Below are positions 37,773 to 50,737 of a stretch of DNA of 64,000 bases, piece after piece; position 1 is the first letter of the stretch; the number at the start of each line of letters is the position of its first letter. A program made the translations under genes and the position numbers. The stretch covers positions 46,895 through 110,894 of the forward strand of contig VXAZ01002268.1 of NCBI GenBank assembly GCA_013399875.1, written 5' to 3'. The notes beneath the pieces were generated by a model, which ran no database searches, was not told the DNA's origin, and saw nothing but the letters and a program-made list of their open reading frames with translations. The stretch comes from Gymnorhina tibicen. Its lineage: Eukaryota; Chordata; Aves; Passeriformes; Artamidae.

Positions 37773-40700
37773 CGTTTTTTCATTTTTGTTTTCATCCTCT
37801 CATTCTTTTCTTCTTACCCAGTTTTCAAATATTCTGCAGTGTTTTTGAGTTGTAGAGCAAAAATTCTGCATCATCTCCATTCTTTTGTCACTCTGTAACC
37901 TTTACTAAGCACGAAAAAGTATGGAATGTGGAAAGGTGGAGGAAAGTAAAAATGGAAATACTAAAAAATAGCCTGCCTAGTCCTAGGCAAAAAAAATGAA
38001 AAAGCAGAAGAAGGGGAAAAAAAAAACCCAAACCCCAACATTTGAAGTTATTTTGAAAAAAAAAAAAATCCCAAAAACTTAGTTTCATGGAAAAAGTTTG
38101 AATTTAAGCATTAGTTAGGAGGACTGTACCATATATTCTTTTCCCTTTGTAAGCTGCAATTGACAAGGCGAGAAACCATCTTCAAGTTATATAAAGCAGC
38201 ATGCTGAGAGGGTATGATGGCATTATAATGCTGTATCCCTGCCAGACGTTCTGGAGCTGCTTTTTTGCTATTTCTGTCACAGTCCTGCCTGTACCCTGCC
38301 TTTTGCTCAGTATGTCTGTGCAAAATTTTGTGAGGTAATATTTATGGACAGCCAAATTATTTCTTATTGCCTCTGACTGACATTGTACAAATGAAAATTT
38401 AAAACCAAAACAAAATTATTTTGGAAGTTAGCTAAATAAATTTAAACAATATGCAGTTTCTCAAAGAAGAAAATAGCAAAGAATATTAGTTCAGAGAAAA
38501 GAACATGCATATTTCAAGGTCCTACTTTAGTAGATAAGTCCATTAGCAAATTCAGACAGGCTCATAAACCTTATAATATCTCCCTGTAAAAATTGAAAGA
38601 AATAAAAACTGAATATACTGGAATAAAAGAGCTGTTATAAAAGCTGTTCTTTCTTGTGTATTTTCAGGTACATCAGGCTGAATTGGTATTGGTTTTCATC
38701 TTGCATACATTCCCATTCATCCACACCCATAGACATCCAGTGGACACATTTGCATGGGCAAATCAGCAACTGTACAATTAATGCTGTATGATCTAGGCTC
38801 AGAAACATAGAAACTGCATGTTGAAAAGTCTGCTATCTCTAAAAGTATGCCTTTCGAAAATGTGACCCTTCTATGTTCTCACGTCCACAAGAAAAAACAC
38901 TCTCGTTAAGTCATTTTGATAAATGCAGGAAGCCTTCCCATTAAAGAAATCACAGCCATCTCTCCTGGGTTTAAGGAGAGAGGAAGCGACAAAAGCATCA
39001 TGTAAATTGCATTGTCAGGACTGACACACACCTCTACATGCACTTGCTACAGCTGTTGAAGCTTTAAAAGTAAAGAAGGAAAAGCAAATTTGAATGAATA
39101 CCCTAAGGTTTATTTAATAATGTAATAATTTTGCTGGCTACAACCAGGAAATGGAGTTCTAGAAATGGCTCCCAGAGCTAGTAAGGCTGTACTCTTAATC
39201 TATATTCGTCTTCCTGGAGATACCCTAAATAGGCTGTTTTCCCCTTAATGCCTTTCCCCTTAGGTGATACAGGAAAACACATTTAGTCAGCTTTAGCCTA
39301 AAGACACATGGGGGAGAAACTGAGAGTCCTCCTGTTTTAGCAGTCTCTCATTCCAGTATCTACCAGAGTCCCACTCTGGGTGTAGTGCTGTGAATCTACC
39401 AGTCCATCTGCTTTTACCTACTTCCAGCTTTGGGTGTAGAGGTCCCTATCCCTCTGTTGCACTCTCAGCTTACCAAGCTGCAGAAGAGATCACCCCCAAA
39501 TGCCTGTGTGTTGCTTACAAACCCTTCAGCTCTGAGCGATGCTTTGTCCCTGCACCTGCTGCTGAAGAGCCCCTGTGACTGGTTCCGAGGTGGGAGCATC
39601 CTGTCCTTTCACAGCTCACACAGCAGAGTTACTTCACCCCATCTGAGGTGCTCTTCTCCCTATTTCCTCTGTTCATCCATGTGTGAATACAGTGAGACCT
39701 GACTTGATTTTCTAGCATTTATACTCTCAAATTTACTGTTTTATGATGGCTCATTAATGAGTTTTACAATTAAGATATTTGTTCAACCTCTCCTTGCATG
39801 CTGTTAAAACTGTGCCGTTTTAATAGCTGGGAGCCCACAGGATCAGATCTCTGCTCAAGAATATTTATGTGTGGTAAGAGTATTCAATTTGCCAACAAAT
39901 GAGGTTACAGTGCCTTGTAAGTCATTCATTTTGATGTTTATTTCCTCTGGAATTGCTCTCAGGGGTAGATCTTCCTTCCTGTCAAATGGCTCCACATTCA
40001 CTTCTCACCAGCTGTTCTTCTGTATCCCTGAATGTTTCCTGGACTGAGAGAAATGCATATTCCCTGATTTGCTTGATTGCAACCTGTGACAAAGAAAGCA
40101 GTGCCCAGCCTGTGGCTTTAATCCGATGCTAGGGGAGGAAAGGGAGGAATGCTGGGAGAAAAATATTAATGGAGGGTTTTTTTTCTTTTTTTTTTCCCAC
40201 TCTTTCACTTTTTCCTTTATTTTTTCTGTGGGTGCAGGTTAGGCAGAAGGTCCTAGAGTAATTTCGATTATTTGGTTCAAAGGGCATCACTGTGAAGCAC
40301 TGTGCTGTGCTGGCAGCAGATATTCCCTTTCTTTCGCCTCATCTGGTCTAAGCAGGCCATTGCTGTTTACAAGAAGACTTAAATAAATGCCTACATAAAG
40401 ACCATAGCCCCCACTGACAAGACAAATAAAATCTCCCCGAGCTTAGCACTGAGGAAAACTCAATCAACTGAGCAAGGTCTGTGTGTCACATACTGGCTGC
40501 CTAATGTAGCTCTAATTAACACACTCATATGTTGGAACCAAGTCCTGAGTACAGACTAAAACGTTGTAAAAAAAAAGAAAAAGAAAGTAAATGAGGACAA
40601 CAGACCTCTTGCAATGCAAGTGTTGTATAAGCTCCGAGTCCCAGTTTCAGTGACTTTGTGCTGCTCCCTTTTTATTTTATTTTTACTTTCTGTGGGGCTT

Positions 40701-41103
40701 TTTGCCACTAATGAAAACAGAAGTTGCAAAGCATGCATGTCTTGATATCTTAATAGGTTTTCTACTCTAATGGGACACCTTACCATTTTGAAAGTTTCAA
40801 GTTGATATACAGTGTAACAGTAAAAAATTAATTATTATTAAGGGTTAACCAAGGACCTGAGTGGTGGAAACCAATCCAGTTGTGTATAATTAGAGAGTAG
40901 CTACCTTGTAATATTGAAGCTGTAAATAGCCCCAGCGGGGGCCCTGACAGAAGGCTGAGGTGTTTACAAGGCACAAGAGATGCTGCCTCAAAGTACATAA
41001 TTCCTGTTGCCATAACTATTGCTGATATAATGGATGTGTTCATTAAAACCAGAGGATTATTTGTTTATCCATCTTTCTCTATTGCAGGCCCTTCCTCAGA
41101 GGA

Positions 41104-41114
41104 GGGGGGGGGGG
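41104..41114. repeat. G homopolymer (11)
   Basis: A run of eleven G residues lies between GGA and CAGC. It is a likely site of length error and polymorphism. Confidence 0.9.
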
Positions 41115-44100
41115 CAGCTTCCTTTCAGTACAAATTTATAGTACACACCTTTTTTTTGCCCAGTCAGAGGAATATTAAAGGATTGCTTTATTGATCGCTA
41201 ACCAGAGGTCTGTTCCCCACTGGGAAAACTAACTTCTCCAAACTGCTTGCAAACAGCCCTGCAGAATCCAGAAGGGAAGGAAATGTGCACACATCCAGTT
41301 TTAGGCTCCCGTTGGGCCTTGGGAGTGGCACTTATTAAGTCTTTGTCTGCAAGGCACGCGCTGCTTTCCCCAGCAGGGCCATTTCACAGCCTCTTCCTTC
41401 TGTGCTCAGCTGGGCTGCTGGAAAACTCATCCTGGGCCAGTCTTACATGAGAGAGAAGGCGCAAAAGTTAACTGAGGAGGAAGGAGAGGAACTGTCACAC
41501 CTGACCACAACATCCATTACCCACCCCCCTGCTCTGGTTGCAGGGAAGGGGTGACGGAGCCTGGAAACAGGGAGACATTGAGCCTGGGTGAATGGGTGAT
41601 GTGAGAAAGGTGCTTTAGTTTTTGTCTTTATTGCTCACTTTCCAAACTTACTTGAATAGGTAAGAAATTAAACTCATTTTCCCCAGGTGGAACCTAGTTT
41701 GCTTCTGACAGTGACTGGTGACTGATGTCCCTGTCTTTGTCTCCAGCTGTAACACTTTTCCTTCTTCCTGGGTGCTCCCATCATCTTGGGGAGGAGGAGT
41801 GGACACTTGGTAGCCATGAGCACCTGACCCCAGCCTGTGGTTCCAGAGCTCCTGCCCTGTCACTACGCACACAGAGTTCTCTCTCTGTGCACTCCTAAAA
41901 TTCCAGCATGTGACCATGTGCAGCAACATGAGGAAAGATACCAGGAATAAAACAGTAGCAGTACCAGGCAACTAATAATAACCAAGCAGACATAGCATCC
42001 CTCCATGGGCTCTTCATGGCCCGCTTCCAAATGGTGAGGCCACAAGTGGCTGGGGAAGGCTGCCAATAAGATGACATCTTCACAGGCCATGCTAAAGGCT
42101 TCATCACAGCTCTGTGCCCCTAGAAATGGGCAAGGGACTGATTTTCACAGACTGGTATTTCTGGATGGGCTTTAACCTAATTTTTTTCTTCATTAATACT
42201 ACCTGAGGTGTGAGATCATGACTTGGGTTTAATACATATTGTGCATTTATCTCCAGAAGATGCTGCTCCAGGTGTCCTCAGGCCAGTGCCATTGCTAGCA
42301 CGCCAGAATGAATCACTTGCTAATTTTGGAGCAAATGTGAAGAAACAGCCTGGGTTTCAGAAGGTGGAGATCCAATGTCGGGCTGCTGAGAGCAAGCATG
42401 CTGGCACGCATCCTGCAAGCACGGTGTGGGTGGTAAGTGAGTTCTGCAGTGGTCACTTTGAAATGAACTGTCCTGCTTGGAAAGAGTAACTGCCCTACAG
42501 ACATCAGTGAAACCTATCACCTAAACTGCATGCTGTCAGAGTTTCTGTGCACAACTGCATCTGAGGAAAGATTAATTTATTAAGAGGAGGCAGCTTTACC
42601 CATAAGATATAAGAACAATGTTTTTCTCCTATCATCATCATCTGTAGTCTAAACATTTCTTTTACCACTGCTGTTATCCTCACTTATTGTAGCTCAGTAT
42701 TTCAGACATCAGTCATTCATCCTGTCTTTGGTGTGTAACTTTATCCTCTCATACATTTACACATATTCATTTGAATCAAATTTTAACATATATTGAATTT
42801 CTGTCACATCAATATCAAAGCTCAGAACTAGAAAAAGTGTACAAAATTATTTTTTACTTTTTGTTTCCAGTCTGCCTTCCCTTTGTACAGTGAAACTTTT
42901 GTGCCTTGGATTCCTGATCACTGTGACGGCAGAACAGGATGGAGCAAATGCAGTGGGTTGGCACAAATAGCTTGGTCACCAGCTTGCAGGATAAACAGCA
43001 GGTGTGGTATTGGAGGCTGCCAAAGTCTGGCAAGGTGAGAAGAAAGCCTCAGTGCAATAGGGACCAGCTTGGGATCTCTAAAGGTCAGTCTCAGCATCCA
43101 AAACTCTTTTTTGTTCTCATAGGTTTGGGGTTGGGGGGGATATCTTCAGCTATTTTTAGTAGGGTTTTTTTTTTCACCTCTCAGTTTTTGCACTTGCAGG
43201 CGAGATTTCAGCAGAGGCTCAAAACATTTCAGTCTGCTTTGTTGTCTCTGCTCTCCATTGTCACCAGTGCCTGGTTGAAGAGGATGAGCCTGGAAGCCAA
43301 GGTTTGCAAACCTGATCACAGCTAAATGTTTTTCCAAATGTTTCCCCAATCCACACGTTCCAAAATCACAAGTGGTAGAAATCTCTTCAGATTTTTCTGA
43401 GGCTCATCAGGGGAAAGCAACTCTGTAGAGGTTTGAACGCTGAGATGATCAGAAAACGTTTCAAAATAAGCCAGCACTGTGTTCTTAAACACTATGGAAA
43501 TGCTATTGCAAATCTGCTCCTGGCCAAGTGGTAAGCACGTGTGCTTAATTTGAAGTATTGATTTCACGATTAAGCAGTATCCACAGTATTGATAGATGTC
43601 CCTGAATCAAGGCCTTAAAGGATGCAGTGGCTCTTCTAATTAGCTACTTCTGTCATTTCACCATGACCTCTTAATTTTATATGATTGGAGTTTTACTAGT
43701 TTATGAAAGAATATAAAAGCATTCAATAAGGAAGCAGGAAACAGTGAATCAATTCAGTCCATTCTCATGAGGGGTTTGATCCTGGGATATGCTGAGCATT
43801 GACAGTGCTTAGAGAAATCAACACAGAGGCCATTGTGCAACTTCAGGTAACTTGTCATTAAAGCAAACCATAAGATTGTCTGGTTGTCCATATTTTCACA
43901 TGCCAACAAAAATCTTAAAGCAAAAAATATAGCAGTATTGTCATTTAAAGGGGTCTTAAGAGACTGGAACATTTAGTATTCAGCAATAAATGCAGAGGAC
44001 AGACACACTCTAGGTACTAGCCAACTCTCTTGCAATATTATTTAAAAGATGACAGCACTAAGACATGAATTCTGAAGAAATGCACAGCTGAGTACGTTTG

Positions 44101-45863
44101 TATTAGGAAGCACAGAGTTTTAGCAGGCATAGCTCCTGCTAATTTTCAAAGAGGTTGTAGTTGTCATTGATCAGAAAATTGTCAGTTTCAGCATCCCAAA
44201 AAGCCATACGAAAAACTCTTTATATCTTGTTTGCATTCATACAATTACAGTAACCAGAAAACAATCACAGATTTGCTTACATATCATCCTGCAATTCCAC
44301 CCCACAAAAAGATACAAGTACAATTTAAAGGTTACCTTTATGGTATTGATACACTATTTCTACCTATAACTAAATAAAGTTTGTGAGATTAGAAAGTATA
44401 GTGACCTTCATGTAACAGTGTAGGAAAGCAATTAGCTCAAGGTCACTTGCAGATCAGAATGGCTTAGGAGGATAGTTTAGTCCTGAGCTGCTGACCAGGA
44501 CAATGAGATTTATATATCCTTGTTTGTAGATACTATGATATTTGTTTAACACGTCTGTCTGGATAATATTTGCACTGAACAAGCAGGGGAGAAAGGATAA
44601 AAGAGCCAAATGTCAGCTATTTTATGTTTGTGTGTACAACAAAAGGGAGAGTTTACAAATGTCAGCAACTTGTTTTTGTGTTTCACTCCTTCAAAACATC
44701 TTGCAACAAAAAAATTTGATGTGACAAGAAATTAACCCATATTGTGATCTAAGTATTGTTGGAATTATGGGAAAAATGTAAGATGTCTAAAATATTTAAT
44801 TGTCAGAAGTGTCTATTAAGCTAACTTTGCAGTGAACTTGTAAGATTTTTAAACACTTGTGCCAGGTTTGAGATGCCTAAATAGCCAGAAGACTGTGATT
44901 TTCTCTTTCAGGGTATATATGGAATACACACAAAAAAATTCCCTACTTCTTACAATCCAGACCAGGGCCTGGTCACAGAGTCTTTTTACTGCCATTGCAT
45001 GGTCACAGGGGAAGGGGTTTTTTCCCAGGTAGGCTGGAGAGGGAGAGTGGGTTGGGGAACTCAAACTCCCAGGAGGGCTGGCAGAGCTGGGGGCTGCTGT
45101 GCTGAGCCACATCCTTCTGCCAGCCTGGATGCAGTGGAAGTGGTGCCTCATTCACATGGTGAAGTCCCAGCTTTTGGGAAGTGTTTACACAGAAACTGGT
45201 AACAGCTGAAAAAACCTGGCTTCATATTTTTAATCTCATTTAACTATCTCACTTTATCTCACTAAACCACCTCTGTGACAGATTACCATTTCAGGCAGTG
45301 TTGTTTGGGACATCTACACCATGATCAAAAGCCTGTAAATACTTGTTTACATGCCCTTCTACTAACACAATCTGCTGTTGTGTGTTTTCATATCAAGCTG
45401 TAACAAGGCAAAAAGGAAGTGCTCACCCAGGAGACTCTCCAGAGAGTTTGCCAAAAAATTAGATGGGCTGTGCCAACCTGTGCAAACCCAACTGAACTGT
45501 CATGAACACAACTACTGGCACAACAAAGTGTGCCATATTTATTTAAGGGATCCCTTATGGTTGAGTAACGCAGATACAATATGGAAATGAAGGAATTTTG
45601 CTCAGCTCCTTTTTGGGGGGTTACCTGTCAGCTGTAACCAAGGAATGCAAAAGAGAACTCCAGAAATATCAATTAATAAAAATCTGTGTAAGATATCCCT
45701 TTCTTTCTGTAATGTGTGATATGCAGTGCACGGTTTCAAGATTAAGTCACTGAACACACTTCTCTCTGGCAAGTCAATGCCCTGAGGACATCTGGGGCTG
45801 TGCAGATCCTTGTCTGTCCCAGTGCAAGCACCCTTGGATCATTACTATCCACAAAAAGTTCAA

Positions 45864-45893
45864 CAAGGAAGGAAGGAAGGCAGAAGGAAGGGC
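45864..45893. repeat. (AAGG)n imperfect microsatellite
   Basis: Four near-perfect AAGG units are followed by interrupted GAAGG units, making a short purine-rich simple repeat. Confidence 0.85.
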
Positions 45894-46041
45894 AGAAACA
45901 TTCAATACCCTGCTCTTTCCCAGCTCCTCACTTCCTCAGCGTGACCCTGGCTCCTGCGCCTCTGCCCTGGCCTTCCTACCTCCAGCCCCCACACACTGAC
46001 CCTGAGGGCATCTCCCCATCCTCCCCCCATGCTCCTTGCAG

Positions 46042-46222
46042 GCGATGGTCAGGTCTGCACTACCCCTTCCACAGTCTGAGGTCAAGAGTCAGCCCGATGT
46101 GGCTCCAGCTGTGAGGCTCCCTGGGGCTTTTCTGGGTTGCCCACCTCTTTCCTTGCACCGTGAACAACCAGTGCAGCTGCAGGCACAGCTGCTCCATCAG
46201 GGACTGCTGTCTCCCATGCCAG
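46042..46222 (+). other. Isolated exon-like structure
   Basis: The segment is preceded by a strong acceptor-like stretch (CCATCCTCCCCCCATGCTCC, then TTGCAG) and ends CCATGCCAG followed by the donor-like GTGTGT. One frame is open throughout: it starts in phase 0 with GCG ATG and leaves one base over at the donor. It encodes a Leu/Pro/Gln-rich peptide containing SLHREQPVQLQAQLLHQGLL. Codon choice is GC-rich and looks coding, but the region is also GC-rich in general and the opposite strand is open as well. No partner exons or known domain were seen. It may be a lone exon, a non-coding RNA exon or chance. Confidence 0.2.
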
Positions 46223-49200
46223 GTGTGTAGTGCTGGGCTGGCATCCAATGGTTCCTCCTGGGCTGGAAGTGCCCCATGGACCAGTTCAGCAGTTCCAATT
46301 CCTTTCCTGTCCAGTCATATTAGCAGCAAAAATCATCACTACAAATTCTGTTTTGTTGTTTTGGGTTTTTTCCCCCTCTTCATATTTTTTAACATAGATT
46401 TCAAAATCGTGGCAAATATTTTACAGCAGTGATGAATTGCTTATTACCAAATAATTTGACAACTTTCCACATTGTCTTTGATCACTTAATTTGGTAGAGT
46501 ATATTTCATTTTGGAGAAAAATTAATGGAACTTATATGCATCTGTATTAAAACTTGGACGTAGTACAAGACTCCAAAAGAAGAGATGATGAGTCTTTCCA
46601 TGTTTTTGGCAAGATGATGTAACTAGCACCAAGGAAAGTCAGAGCTGGGCTCATTGCTTTATATCTGTCTGAGATGCTGATGTTTGTGAGAAATTCTTAC
46701 AAAGAGTAATTATGGATTTAATGATTGACTACAGCCAGTTTTCACAAGTGGGAAGGGCTCCCAGGGCTGCAGGCAAGAGAAAACATGGGGTTTGGGGTGT
46801 CCTATGATTTCACCCTCATACCACTGATCTAAATGGCAGTGTTCTTTCATCAAGAGGTCATTAGGTCAACCAAGTGGTTAAGTTCCTAGTAGCTTAATTT
46901 GTGTCAAGGGATGTTTGTACAACCCATCTGAGAATACCATCAGGTCCCACAGGCTTTCAGACAAATTTTGCACTTATTTAACTTGGTGTGGAGTAAGAGT
47001 GGATTCTTGCCATTAGTGCAATTAATTCAAATATATATCATTATAATCTTCAGCAGCATTCACCTATTCAGAAGCATGCTCTCTCTCTATTTTGTGCACA
47101 TAACTTCCCTTGACATTAACAGGAGGGGATAATAGACATGGAAATGTAAAGAGAGGTTAATACTCTTCCCTGTGACCTTCCCAGAGACATCATATTTTCT
47201 CAAGCTGACCTCTCATTATGCTGAAAACTGCAAAGAAAAAACCCCACGGTTTCTGTTGCTTTTTTTGTTCACTTCAGAGACTACAGACATCTGCCCTAAG
47301 TACATTCTGTTAATAATTATTTTGAATGTATTCTAAAAATCCACATCATTCCCAAAGAGGGGAAAAACACAAAAGAAACCCCAGTTGGTGAGGGAGGACA
47401 ATGTGCAACATTATAAGCAGTGCTGGAGCTGCCTGCCGTGATTGCCACTCGGAGATAAAAATCATTCCTCACACTTTGAGACAAAAGTAAATGGCAGTTT
47501 GCAATGTTAAGAACCCCTGTGGAAATAAGATGAAATGAGACGAGGCTTCCAGACCTGTGAGAAAAATCAATCTGATGGAAAATTGACAAACTTGTTTAAC
47601 GTGTCGGCACAAGATCCGAGAGTTGACCCGTAGAGACCTCCACTTAGGCATACCGTGAAGTTACTGTCAGCTCTCTTAATCTGTTCAATTACACAACAGG
47701 ATCTCAAAGGGGACTTTTTACCAAACATCACTTTAAATTAACTTTTCTCCTTCGTGTTTTAAACTTGCAGTCCTTCCCCGCCTCTTTGCAGCAACATGGG
47801 TAAATTATTAAAAGCCCAGTTGCTTGTCAGTGTAAATGCTACAGCAAGATCAGTTTAAAATTTCAATTGGAAATAGAGAAGGTTTGTGAGGTTAAAAAAG
47901 AGAAAAATGCTCATCTTGTTACATGTCACCGAATTAATCTCCACGATAATTTCTCTGAGGCAAAGGTCTATTGTTTTTCTGGTTTAGGGGATGAAGAAAT
48001 GGTAGCAAAAAGCAGCACACCATAATTTTAATTCTACTAGGAACATGAAACTGTGCCACTTTTCACAGCCACGGGCCACAAAGTGAAACAAAGAAGTATT
48101 CAAAATGGAAGATATACCACTGTACTGAACTCACCATAAATGTCTTTTTTTTCCCTTGGGGAAGTGGAGTGGGAATAGGATAGGAAGGGAAGATGCTAAA
48201 TCATGCAAGGGATGAAAAAAATTTAACTTTGAAGATAGGTAGAGCAGAATTTAAGAGGGAGAGATTGAACTGCAGATGGCCAAAGAAGAGGATTTGGGAT
48301 TTTCCATCTTCATTATTTTATTAAATGCACCATTGAAATAAAAGACTAATTTCCCCCCACATCTCTTATATTTGAAGTCTGAAGTGAAGGACCCTGAAAC
48401 TGAGCAGGAAGCACAGCAGGAATGTGGCTTATCAATTAAACTCAAGAGCCAAGACTCATTGACACTGATGGTTGTTACAGCGCAAGTGCCCAGAAATATT
48501 ATTTAATAGGTTCATTTTCACAAATGCATTCTGTTAACCAGCAAGCTCATAGAGAACATCACAGTAGCTACAGTAGTCTGTCTGCTATTGATTTGGAGCA
48601 GTGTGGATCATGTGATGTATCTCGCTGCTGACGTGTCTTGTCCTTGTTGATTTTGGTGGAATTAGGCTCTGTATCAGGTTCTTTGCTGGTTTTCAGTTTC
48701 ATTGTTTGATTTTTCTATTGAACACATTGAAGGTGAGAGACAAAAATTCATTTTATATAGTAAGGAATGAAGAATGAAATATCAAGATGAATGATGGTGA
48801 ATTTTCTTGGGAAAAAAATATGCACATGGAGAAGAAATTTTATCTAGGAAGAGAGCAGAAGCAAACAGCTTTTTTTTTTTCATTCAGAAGGGATTAAGTG
48901 ATTTTCTACCATTCTTGTTAGAACATACTGGGGGAAGAAGGCTTACTTCTGTAACCACTTAAAATACAAAAGGCATCAAATTCAGAAGGTCTTTTAGTTT
49001 TGTTGGAAGTATTGATATCGTTGTAGTGTCAACAGCTCTTGATAGAACAAAATACAATCAACTGCTCAAATAGATAGCACTTAAAATGTTCTGTCTTGAT
49101 TAATACTGTGTTCTTGGTTTCAAAATTTAAGGTAAAAGTTAACTGTAATTTACATTAAATACCTACTTTATTACTGTGCCTGCACTGCTCTATTTTAGCA

Positions 49201-50701
49201 GTGCAATAATTTCTAAATGTTTTCTTTTGTATAAGCCACTGTTAAGGCTCATTGGAAACTTGTTAAAAAGTAGTATTAACTCTTTTCTCACTTTCTGACT
49301 GACCTGAGAAAGACCTTGTTGCTCTTTTCACCACCCAGAACTTTATACAAGCAATGCTTTTCACAGGCTTTAAAAACTTCAGCCTCCTCAGAGTCTCCAG
49401 AAATTGATGTAACTCAGGTTCGACTCAATAGTAGACAACCTGTGTTTGCGGATTTTTATTGCTCTCTGGCACTCTGTAGGTCCTCAACTCAGACTATCTA
49501 CACTTAGAGGAACAAATTCTGACCCAGGGAGTATGGAGGTCAGTTTTAAGACTGTAGCTGAGGCCAAGGGGGCCCAAATCCATATCTCCATTTTGCAGGG
49601 TCGTCAAATGGCAACTCCCTCAAGCCTGATCCCTTAATCCAAGAGCAGAGGTGGCACATTATGGCTAGTGATTCCAGCTGCTAGCTCCTGTATGTTGCTT
49701 ACTTGGAGACTACAACAGCTAACACAGTTTTCAGAGAGGTCCTATGCATCTATGGGCACTCTTATTTAAGAGAATAAAGTCAAAGGTTGCTCAAAATTAG
49801 AAGGGTAGGATTTCTACTCTTTTATGGAAGCTTTTGGTGGATCTGAATGCTTTGTGACTTCAGCTACAAAGGAGATTCAGTATTACTGAGTATTAACCCT
49901 ACCACTGATGCTAGTACAAATGTTAATGCCAAGTAATTAGTACTTAACACTAAGTATCTTCTAAGCAAAGGGTCAAGAACAAGGTGTAACTAGTATGATA
50001 AATCTCATTACCACATATATAAGAACAGAGATCACTATAATGACAATGAAGTGGCCTCCATACTATGTTTTAGCTAACTGATATAAAAATGTTAGTGCAG
50101 TATCAGTGGCTCTAGAAGTGAGTTTAACTGAGCCTTGAAGACAGTGGTTAGAAAAAATACTTTAGGGGTGACTCTAGGCAAGTCAATACATTAAAAAACA
50201 GTCCTTGAAATGTAGCTGCCAGCAAGTTAGACTGGTTGTTTTGCAGACATCCTAAAAGGAAGCACAATCTACATATCACTTGTTTCTCATTTATTTTACT
50301 TGTGCTTTCTGTCAGGAGAAAAGACTCTTCCCTTTATTAGACAGCATCAAACAAGGGGAGGGAAGGACAGATGTACATGCAGCAAGGAAGTCCTTAGTTT
50401 TGCTTCTATTGATGCAAGCTTGACTTACAAGAGAAATTTCTGTGGCCTTTATCGTAACAGTGTATGGTCACCTTCTGTTAAATTTCCAATATGCCCCAAG
50501 GACTTACTCATCTAAATGCAGAGGCTTTTGAAATTCTTACCTTTTTTCTTATACCTGTGGTTCTTGTCTGTTACATCCTGATGATGCAAAGAGTTACCCT
50601 TTAGTCACCATCTGTGTCAAGGGTGGGGTTTTTTGTTTGTTTATTGTTTGTTTCCCATTCATCTATTTCTCTTATTCCCACATGTTCACACTATGAATCA
50701 G

Positions 50702-50737
50702 TTTTATCAATTTTATCAATTTATACAATTTTATCCT
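50702..50737. repeat. Four-copy 9-bp tandem repeat
   Basis: The units are TTTTATCAA, TTTTATCAA, TTTATACAA and TTTTATCCT in direct succession, with divergence increasing toward the right. Confidence 0.9.

Larger units (their letters stand above)
36813..46041. other. Non-coding stretch, no gene seen
   Basis: If the block before it is a 3' LTR, the first few hundred bases should be retroviral internal sequence, but nothing I recognise is encoded. The region includes an (AAAAT)n microsatellite at 37743. It also has unique homeodomain-core-rich sequence near 39720-39940 and 40800-41090 and a G run at 41104-41114. A GC-richer block at 41450-41900 may be a decayed LTR. Long frames at 41648-41971 and 42939-43325 have no recognisable product and are not called as genes. 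Confidence 0.5.

Noticed and set aside
41648..41971. 107-codon minus-strand frame with a signal-peptide-like start
   Set aside because: The hydrophobic start depends on a TTG codon, and there is no ATG, Kozak or splice support. The remainder is not recognisable.
42939..43325. 128-codon plus-strand frame
   Set aside because: Unrecognised; the middle is a GGGGTTGGGGGGG plus T-run low-complexity stretch, so it is not supported as coding.
45800..46114. 104-codon plus-strand frame
   Set aside because: It runs through an AAGG simple repeat and a Pro-rich GC patch in a frame different from the exon-like block at 46042. No supporting signals.
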